From assembly GCA_002718345.1 (NCBI GenBank), contig PBDA01000018.1, positions 1-40,643 of the forward strand: a stretch of 40,643 nt of DNA, given 5' to 3'. The notes under the pieces were generated by a model. The model was not told where the DNA came from. It saw nothing but the letters and a program-made list of their open reading frames with translations, and made no database searches. Source of the DNA: Rhodospirillaceae bacterium. Its GTDB lineage: Bacteria; Pseudomonadota; Gammaproteobacteria; Steroidobacterales; Rariloculaceae. Below, piece after piece: positions 35,311-40,643 of this stretch (the stretch's first letter is position 1; each line of letters opens with the position of its first letter). The position numbers were made by a program, and so were the translations under genes.

Positions 35311-36696
35311 ATGAAGGAACCTCAAGAACCTAGATTTTGGCATTCCCTACTCTGTTTCGGCGGAGTAATCGCGATCGTGATTGCCGGACTATTATGGTTG
35401 AGTGTTAGTCTGCACAGCTTACTGTTGGTCGCTATAGTTTGGGTCGCAGGGCATGCTGCGTTACTAGGTTTTCAATTCCAGCAAATCAAGTCCGCAATGA
35501 TTTCAGGGATAGAGAAGGGTCTAGGCGCAATTTTTATTTTTTTTCTGATTGGAATTCTCATTGCGGCACTGATCGAAAGCGGAACGATCGGTGGTCTTAT
35601 TTATTATGGCGTAGACATTCTGCGCCCCGCTATTTTTCTACCGGCTGGTCTATTGCTATGTAGTTTGATGTCACTCGCTACAGGTACCGCATGGGGAACA
35701 ATAGGAACGATTGGCGTTGTTCTTATGGGGCTTGGTTCCGCATTAGGTATTCCGTTGCCACTTGTAGCTGGAATGGTTGTTTCCGGCGCAAGTTTTGGTG
35801 ACAAAATGTCGCCCGTTTCAGATACGACTAATCTTGCAGCCATGAGTGCGGACACGGATCTTTATGCGCACATTAAATCTATGATGTACACGACTGTGCC
35901 GACGTATGTCATTTGCCTTATCCTTTTTACTATTGTTGGGCTGTATTACAGTGGTCAGGCTCTATCCGTTTCCGAGTTGATTGAGTTAAAACAACAACTA
36001 GCAGCCGAGTTCTGGATTAATCCCTTGACACTATTACCGTTGATTGTGCTCTTTGTGCTCAGTATTAAGAGAATACCCGCTGAAGCCAGTATGTTGGCTA
36101 GCGTCGCTACCGCTGCTACGTTAGCTGTTGTAATGCAAGATAGGGCTGTTATGGAGGTGCTAAACAGCCTGCACGTTGGATACATTGCAGATACTGGCCA
36201 TGACCGTCTGGATATGCTTCTTAGCCGTGGAGGTATAGAAAGCATGATGTGGACGATGTCACTCGCATTGCTCGCATTGTCCCTCGGTGGTCTATTAGAT
36301 CATTCAGGTTTTGTGCGGGTATTATTGCGTGGTTTGTTGGTCCGTATTAAGCGTTCAGCAAGCCTGATGGCGACAACAATTGGCGCAGGTGTTGCAGCTA
36401 ACATGAGTATGGGCGAAGGCTATCTATCAATTATTTTTGGTGGGCAAATATTCAAAGACTCCTACGAAGAAGATAATCTTGAGAAGCACATGCTCTCGCG
36501 CTGTTTAGAGGAGGGTGCCACACTTAGCACATCGCTGATTCCGTGGACAACTTCTGGTGCATTTATAACAGGAGTGCTTGGAATGTCACCGCTAGAATAT
36601 GCTCCATGGACATTTTTTAATTATATAAATCCGATGCTATCTATTCTACTTGCTTATATGGGATTTGGAATTTTTCGAAAGAAGAGAGATCTATAA
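35311..36696 (+). CDS. Na+/H+ antiporter, NhaC family
   Basis: A 461-residue inner-membrane protein with about 11-12 hydrophobic segments. The signature [20 protein letters not shown] (about 170-189) identifies NhaC-type sodium/proton antiporters, and a related segment [14 protein letters not shown] with [19 protein letters not shown] forms the second half of the inverted-repeat fold. The start is an ATG at 35311; a TTG directly before it is less likely. It follows the exported amidohydrolase gene closely and may exchange sodium or move a charged product of that enzyme, as some NhaC relatives carry organic acids or amino acids. Its base composition is somewhat more GC-rich than genes to the left. 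Confidence 0.88.
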   Translation: MKEPQEPRFWHSLLCFGGVIAIVIAGLLWLSVSLHSLLLVAIVWVAGHAALLGFQFQQIKSAMISGIEKGLGAIFIFFLIGILIAALIESGTIGGLIYYGVDILRPAIFLPAGLLLCSLMSLATGTAWGTIGTIGVVLMGLGSALGIPLPLVAGMVVSGASFGDKMSPVSDTTNLAAMSADTDLYAHIKSMMYTTVPTYVICLILFTIVGLYYSGQALSVSELIELKQQLAAEFWINPLTLLPLIVLFVLSIKRIPAEASMLASVATAATLAVVMQDRAVMEVLNSLHVGYIADTGHDRLDMLLSRGGIESMMWTMSLALLALSLGGLLDHSGFVRVLLRGLLVRIKRSASLMATTIGAGVAANMSMGEGYLSIIFGGQIFKDSYEEDNLEKHMLSRCLEEGATLSTSLIPWTTSGAFITGVLGMSPLEYAPWTFFNYINPMLSILLAYMGFGIFRKKRDL

Positions 36697-36709
36697 ATAA
36701 TTATAATTT

Positions 36710-38335
36710 TCAGTTGTGGTACTGGTTCTTTATTAATTCCGCGCCTTTCTCTGCAATCATGACTGTCGGTGCATTGGTGTTGCCAGAGGTAATTGTCGGC
36801 ATGATGGATGCATCCACGACACGTAAACCTTTTACGCCATGTACGCGTAAACGATCATCCACTACCGCCATTGGGTCTTTGCCCATCTTACAAGTGCCCA
36901 CAGGGTGGAAGATTGTAGTGCCCAAATCACCAGCGGCGTGGATCAACTCCTCATCCGTGGTCAAATGCGCGCCAGGTTTAAGCTCCTGTGGTGTAAAAGG
37001 CACGAGTGCCGGTGACGCCATAATTTCTCTGGTAAATTTCAAACCAGCAACAGCGACGGCCCGATCTTCTTCAGTAGATAGATAGTTAGGTTGTATTAAT
37101 GGTGCGCTGTTTGGATCCTGATTACGCAAAGTAACTTGACCGCGACTCGTCGGATGCACGTTGCACACCGAGGGCGTAATGGCATTGTATCGATGCAATG
37201 GCGAGCCAAACTTATCCAAAGACAACGGCTGCACATGCCATTCGATATTTGCCGTAGGTTGGTTGGAATCGGTTTTTGCAAAAGCACCTAGTTGTGATGG
37301 TGGCATTGTCAATGGACCGGTTTTGTGTAGGAAGTACTCTAAGATCATTAGGGCCATGCCCCAGGATGTGCGTGCCCGTTGATTCAAGGTGATAGTGTTG
37401 TCGACCGAGTAAATTGTACGGATTTGCAGATGATCCTGAAGGTTCTCACCAACACCGGGCAGTTCAATAAGGGGCTTAATACTGTGTTTATAAAGAGTCT
37501 CAGAGACACCGATTCCAGACAGTTGTAACAGTTGTGGTGACGCGATGGCGCCTGCTGCCAGGATCACTTCGTTATTTGCCTCAAATAATTGCTCATGGTC
37601 TCCCAGTCGGACCATAACACCAGTGGCGGTGGGTTTTATTGCGTTATCATCGAAGCAAATCTTGCGTACGCTGGCTTCTGTCAAGATCGTCAGATTCGAG
37701 CGCGCCTTAACGGGATCCAAAAATGCTCGAACTGCACTCCAGCGTTTGCCATTGCGTTGGTTCATTTGGAAATAGGCATTGCCGAAATTGTCGCCACGAT
37801 TGAATTCGTCGATCTTGGGTATACCGCACTCTTCAGCAGCATCGCGCCAAGCATCTAAAATCTCCCAGTTAACTCGCCGCTCTTCAACGCGTAGCTCGCC
37901 GTTAGCTCCGTGAAAATCATCTGCCCCGTGCTGATAACTTTCTGAACGACGGAACACGGGCAGTACGTCTTGCCAACCCCAGCCGTGGTTTCCAAGATCG
38001 GCCCAATGGTCATAGTCAGCTTGTTGACCGCGCATGTAGATCATGGCGTTAATGGACGAGCAACCGCCCAAAACTTTCCCTCTTGCATAGTCTATGCTGC
38101 TGCCGTTCAGCCCCTTTTCGGCTTCTGTTTTAAAGCACCAATCTGTGCGCGGATTGCCTATGGTGTAGAGATAGCCGACAGGGATATCGATCCAAAAGTA
38201 ATTATCTTTTTTACCTGCTTCAAGGAGTAATACCCGCTTGCTGGGGTCTTGGGATAAACGGTTGGCAAGTACACAGCCGGCAGTCCCAGCACCAACGATG
38301 ATGTAGTCAAACCGGCGGTTGGAGGGATCTGTCAT
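36710..38335 (-). CDS. GMC-family FAD oxidoreductase (choline-dehydrogenase-like)
   Basis: A 541-residue flavoprotein alcohol dehydrogenase or oxidase. The dinucleotide-binding [16 protein letters not shown] is at about 15-30, the GMC signatures [20 protein letters not shown] and the second ([15 protein letters not shown]) follow, and the C-terminal [10 protein letters not shown] and [15 protein letters not shown] carry the catalytic His/Asn pair region. I use the ATG at 38335, directly before the FAD-binding strand; a longer frame to 38497 would run through an AT-rich spacer into a tmRNA remnant and is not credible. The gene is GC-richer than the core (35 G+C in bases 37921-37980) while its upstream spacer is AT-rich, so it may be acquired. 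Confidence 0.92.
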   Translation of the reverse strand: MTDPSNRRFDYIIVGAGTAGCVLANRLSQDPSKRVLLLEAGKKDNYFWIDIPVGYLYTIGNPRTDWCFKTEAEKGLNGSSIDYARGKVLGGCSSINAMIYMRGQQADYDHWADLGNHGWGWQDVLPVFRRSESYQHGADDFHGANGELRVEERRVNWEILDAWRDAAEECGIPKIDEFNRGDNFGNAYFQMNQRNGKRWSAVRAFLDPVKARSNLTILTEASVRKICFDDNAIKPTATGVMVRLGDHEQLFEANNEVILAAGAIASPQLLQLSGIGVSETLYKHSIKPLIELPGVGENLQDHLQIRTIYSVDNTITLNQRARTSWGMALMILEYFLHKTGPLTMPPSQLGAFAKTDSNQPTANIEWHVQPLSLDKFGSPLHRYNAITPSVCNVHPTSRGQVTLRNQDPNSAPLIQPNYLSTEEDRAVAVAGLKFTREIMASPALVPFTPQELKPGAHLTTDEELIHAAGDLGTTIFHPVGTCKMGKDPMAVVDDRLRVHGVKGLRVVDASIMPTITSGNTNAPTVMIAEKGAELIKNQYHN

Positions 38336-38461
38336 GGCATATCTTTTAAAGGATAGTTTTTGAAAATGTACCATCAAATCTAGCGAATGAATGAATTTGG
38401 TTAATACAGATGAAAGTGAATAATTCATAACCAATTGAAATAATTGGCTATTCATAAAATA

Positions 38462-38497
38462 TGGTGGAGGCGGCGGGAATTGAACCCGCGTCCGCAA
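38462..38497 (-). pseudogene. ssrA: Isolated 3' end of a tmRNA gene (probable attachment site)
   Basis: The minus strand reads CGGACGCGGGTTCAATTCCC followed by the acceptor CGCCTCC, A and CCA. This T-arm and acceptor match the last 36 bases of gammaproteobacterial tmRNA (E. coli has CGGACGCGGGTTCAACTCCC then GCCAGCTCCACCA). No tmRNA body lies next to it on either side: there is no TTCGACGGG-type 5' segment, no GGAGGCG partner strand and no ANDENYALAA-like tag. A permuted gene would need its 5' part in 38336-38461, which is AT-rich and lacks it. Integrating elements commonly use exactly this piece as attachment site. Confidence 0.66.
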
Positions 38498-38775
38498 GTG
38501 ATCCTATTCCTGAGGTCCGCGAGCCGCGAGCTGAACAACGCCTGGCGGGAACTGCGAGTGGCGCTATCGGCCGCCCGTTCTTAAGGACGTCCGAATACCC
38601 GCCGAAGCGAGTACTGGGTGCGACCAATGTCCTCTTCTCTTTCCGAAGTCGTCGTAACGTAGATACACGCGAAAGTTGTGGCTGATGCCCTTGCGGGCTG
38701 TGGGATCAGGGATGAACCCCGCCTAGGTGCTCTATCTTTTGATCCAGTGCGGAGACGGAAGACCCGGTCGGGAGA
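38498..38775 (-). other. GC-rich non-coding stretch with strong hairpins
   Basis: No reading frame here looks like a gene. The minus strand folds well: TACTCGC-TTCG-GCGGGTA (38596-38613), GCCC-GCAA-GGGC (38687-38698), and an inverted repeat CGCCTAG/CTAGGCG (38720-38726 and 38776-38782) that brackets the 3' end of the thioredoxin-like gene. The tight tetraloops suggest a structured RNA or a terminator array. I tested it as the missing tmRNA body and found no tag frame or 5' tRNA-like part. Its function is unknown. Confidence 0.4.
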
Positions 38776-39300
38776 CTAGGCGCAGTACCCTGGTACAAAG
38801 TTCTCGAGAGCGGGCACAAGCACCTCAGTCCGCTGGTATCCGCGCATATGGGTTACGAACGCTCCTGTGTCGTCCGCGAGGAGCATCAGCGGCGTCGCTT
38901 CCACTTCGCCAATGTCCTCTTGCAGGGTTCTGCTGATCTGGTAAGCAGGAAACTCGGCTCGCAGTCGTCGCAGAGTATTCTGAAGCGCGCGCCTGGTACC
39001 GTTAACGCCAATGGCTATTGCCTGGAAATTCTCGCAGCTGGCAACGAGTTCGTTGAGCACCCGCGTTTGCCTGAGACACCAGGAGCACTCGGGCTCGAAA
39101 AATATCAGTATCGTCGGCTTGCCAGTGTACTGATCGAGATCGTGTTCCGTTGCGACCTCGTCTAGGCTCTGGAGGGTGTACTTCAACAGATCGACGGACT
39201 GCGCCGGCACCACTACCGGTGCTGCCCACAAGAGCAGCGCCGGTAGGCAGAGCCAGAGCTTTGCGACCACCCGGCTAAAAGGAGTGCATGAATCCAGCAT
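38776..39300 (-). CDS. Exported thioredoxin-like protein
   Basis: A 174-residue thioredoxin-fold protein with an N-terminal signal (AKLWLCLPALLLWAAPVVVPAQS). The fold is visible from TGKPTILIFFEPECSWCLRQTRVL, with the redox motif C72-S-W-C75, to EATPLMLLADDTGAFVTHMRGYQ with the cis-proline region. It is most like TlpA/ResA-type periplasmic thiol proteins. I chose the ATG at 39300, preceded by GAGAGG and fitting the signal peptide; an ATG at 39360 would extend into the TonB receptor gene by more. The start overlaps the end of the receptor gene by 26 bases, so they are coupled. Composition is GC-rich and unlike the main part of the window. Confidence 0.8.
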   Translation of the reverse strand: MLDSCTPFSRVVAKLWLCLPALLLWAAPVVVPAQSVDLLKYTLQSLDEVATEHDLDQYTGKPTILIFFEPECSWCLRQTRVLNELVASCENFQAIAIGVNGTRRALQNTLRRLRAEFPAYQISRTLQEDIGEVEATPLMLLADDTGAFVTHMRGYQRTEVLVPALENFVPGYCA

Positions 39301-40643
39301 AGACCTCTCGACCTCTGAGCAAGCCGTAGATGTACGCAACATCGTATCCGCCATCTGCATCGAACATCAACGGAGAATCTTCGTCACCCGCCTGAGTGTT
39401 GTCGAAGAGATTGTTGGCGCCGACGTAGAACGTCGTTCTGTCACCCAGATCTCGGGCCACACGAAGATCGACCCAGTAGAAGCTCGGCGCGTTTGTGGAT
39501 TTCGGAATCGTCAGCGCCGCGTCGTTATAGCCCTCGTAGCCGTATGCGAGGAGGTTTCGGCTGCCGACCCCACTCAGAGACGCATACACTTCCCAACCCT
39601 CCGGGTCCCAGTCGAAGTTCAGGTTCGCCTGCTCCTCCATCGTCGCGACGCCGAAAGACGACTTGAACGCGTCGTCATGATTGAACTTGCTCGCGGTGAA
39701 ATTCACCAGGAAGTTGTCGGCGATCTGATACCCGACGGCGAGATCCACCGCCAGCACCGATGCATCGCCCGATAGCTGAGTCAAAAGAGGCACACCGTCC
39801 TCGGTCTCATCCAGGGCCGAAAGATTCTCGACGTTGGTGTTCGTAATTGAGAACGATGAAATTATCGCATTGCCCTCGTGTGCCAATGAATAGCTGGTCG
39901 ACAGCGAGCGTTCGAGTTCGTTTATGTCAATATCAAAACCGACGCCGGCGTCCAGAATGCCGTGGTCCGTCTCGAAAAACGACAAGGGAGCGCGGTAGCC
40001 CCGGCCAACAGAGAAGCGCGAAGTCCATTCGTCATTGTGGGAGTAGCTCATGTCGAGACGCGGACTAACTATACTGCGATCGATCTCGACACCGGGTTTC
40101 GTGGGATCGACGAAATCTGCCTCGACCTGATCGGCTCTCAACGCCATCTGCACCTCAACCGAATCCGAGACCGTCCAGGTGTCCTGAAGGTAGAGCCCGA
40201 GGACGTCGTAGTTGAAGCTGTCGGATACGTAGTTAGTCGTCGGATCGCCATCGTTATTTACCAGCTCTCCGGCTTTGGAACGAGAGCGCATTTTTTCAGT
40301 GCGCGAGTCCGTCCCGAAGGTCAGGTGATGATTGTCGTTGAGCGAGTAGTTGAAGCGCGCGTCGAGGTACAACATGTCGTCGTCGGCGTCGTAATCGAAA
40401 CCCTCATAGAAGGAATTTTGCACGTGGGACGATGCGCTTGCGGACAGGGATACATTCCAGTCGTTCGAAAGCTCACGAAGCCAGCTTGCGGATGTCTCCA
40501 GTCGCTCGGTGTCGACCCATTCGGTCGTTTCCCAGGCATTGCCGATGTAGCGATTACGAACGTCGTCGCCAATGAATAGCTGAGCTGCTTCACCCAGAGA
40601 TTCGCTGGCAATGGCGGCACTGATGCTCGGCGGTTGGTCGCCA
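39275..40643 (-). CDS. TonB-dependent outer-membrane receptor (C-terminal part, cut by window edge)
   Basis: The frame is open to the right edge, giving the last 455 residues of a beta-barrel receptor. Alternating strands with turn motifs (for example ARFNYSLNDNHHLTFGTDSR, GLYLQDTWTVSDSVEVQMAL, FSVGRGYRAP) and the C-terminal FYVGANNLFDN with the last residue Phe after EVYAGFMHSF are typical of TonB-dependent receptors. The RDATY-like plug domain lies outside the window. The codon use is GC-rich (36 G+C in bases 39541-39600). A thioredoxin-like gene overlaps its 3' end by 26 bases, which hints at import of a metal or disulfide-containing ligand, though this is inference. Confidence 0.88.
   Translation of the reverse strand, partial: GDQPPSISAAIASESLGEAAQLFIGDDVRNRYIGNAWETTEWVDTERLETSASWLRELSNDWNVSLSASASSHVQNSFYEGFDYDADDDMLYLDARFNYSLNDNHHLTFGTDSRTEKMRSRSKAGELVNNDGDPTTNYVSDSFNYDVLGLYLQDTWTVSDSVEVQMALRADQVEADFVDPTKPGVEIDRSIVSPRLDMSYSHNDEWTSRFSVGRGYRAPLSFFETDHGILDAGVGFDIDINELERSLSTSYSLAHEGNAIISSFSITNTNVENLSALDETEDGVPLLTQLSGDASVLAVDLAVGYQIADNFLVNFTASKFNHDDAFKSSFGVATMEEQANLNFDWDPEGWEVYASLSGVGSRNLLAYGYEGYNDAALTIPKSTNAPSFYWVDLRVARDLGDRTTFYVGANNLFDNTQAGDEDSPLMFDADGGYDVAYIYGLLRGREVYAGFMHSF

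Noticed and set aside
38336-38497. N-terminal extension of the GMC oxidoreductase frame (starting MRTRVQFPPPPP)
   Set aside because: It reads through the AT-rich spacer and the tmRNA 3' end; the FAD-binding strand begins right after the ATG at 38335.
38461-38685. Plus-strand frame starting MVEAAGIEPAS
   Set aside because: This is the well-known false frame over tRNA/tmRNA 3' ends; no protein features follow.
38462-38800. Intact or permuted tmRNA gene
   Set aside because: No TTCGACGGG-like segment, no 5' acceptor partner and no tag frame could be found on either side of the 3' end.
39176-40579. Two plus-strand frames of about 200 residues opposite the TonB receptor
   Set aside because: Long antisense frames are expected in GC-rich DNA; the receptor frame has clear barrel motifs and runs to the window edge.
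1-40643. CRISPR arrays, IS elements, rRNA genes
   Set aside because: No regularly spaced repeats, transposase-like proteins or rRNA segments were seen on either strand.

Overview
The window reads as chromosome of an uncultivated, probably marine gammaproteobacterium. Most of it is AT-rich: bases 12241-12300 hold only 18 G+C. Gene order is gammaproteobacterial and Pseudomonas-like: an Rrf2-type regulator ahead of sufBCD; bepA, bcp, dapA and a BamC-like lipoprotein together; the SRP RNA gene ahead of dnaX-ybaB-recR; rsgA divergent from orn; ppsA divergent from ppsR. I cannot name the genus from sequence alone.

Housekeeping half (1-20554). The minus-strand suf operon (regulator, sufB, sufC, start of sufD) builds Fe-S clusters. 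Its promoter lies inside a perfect palindrome that is probably the regulator's own operator. Next come the periplasmic protease BepA, a peroxiredoxin, dapA with a structured leader, and a BamC-like lipoprotein reduced to its N-terminal segment. A glycerate-kinase-like protein and a class I fructose-bisphosphate aldolase follow; the aldolase lies just behind a tRNA-Ser gene. The SRP RNA gene precedes dnaX-ybaB-recR. HIT hydrolase, rsgA, orn, ppsA/ppsR, a DUF1249 protein, rmuC and prc complete this part.

Envelope genes of unknown role (20785-23146): a small membrane protein, two overlapping lipoprotein genes and a secreted protein with an Arg/Glu-rich tail.

Accessory metabolism (23254-38335). 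A minus-strand trio (MmgE/PrpD, class II aldolase, AroE-like dehydrogenase) is divergent from a secreted protein that combines a carboxypeptidase-regulatory-like fold, one CxxCH haem motif and propeller-like repeats. Then come a CurA-like reductase, an alpha/beta hydrolase and an isochorismatase-family hydrolase (same strand), an orphan GT32 glycosyltransferase, two secreted proteins (one DUF6152), an exported amidohydrolase with an NhaC-type antiporter, and a GC-richer GMC oxidoreductase. This looks like catabolism of an unidentified organic acid, amide or aromatic. It is the best place here to look for an undescribed pathway.

Right end (38462-40643). The last 36 bases of a tmRNA gene stand alone, without the tmRNA body, exactly where composition jumps (36 G+C in bases 39541-39600). 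Beyond lie a structured non-coding stretch, a thioredoxin-like gene and a TonB-dependent receptor cut by the window edge. This is either the attachment-site junction of an element integrated at ssrA or an assembly join. I found no IS element, integrase, CRISPR array or rRNA gene.
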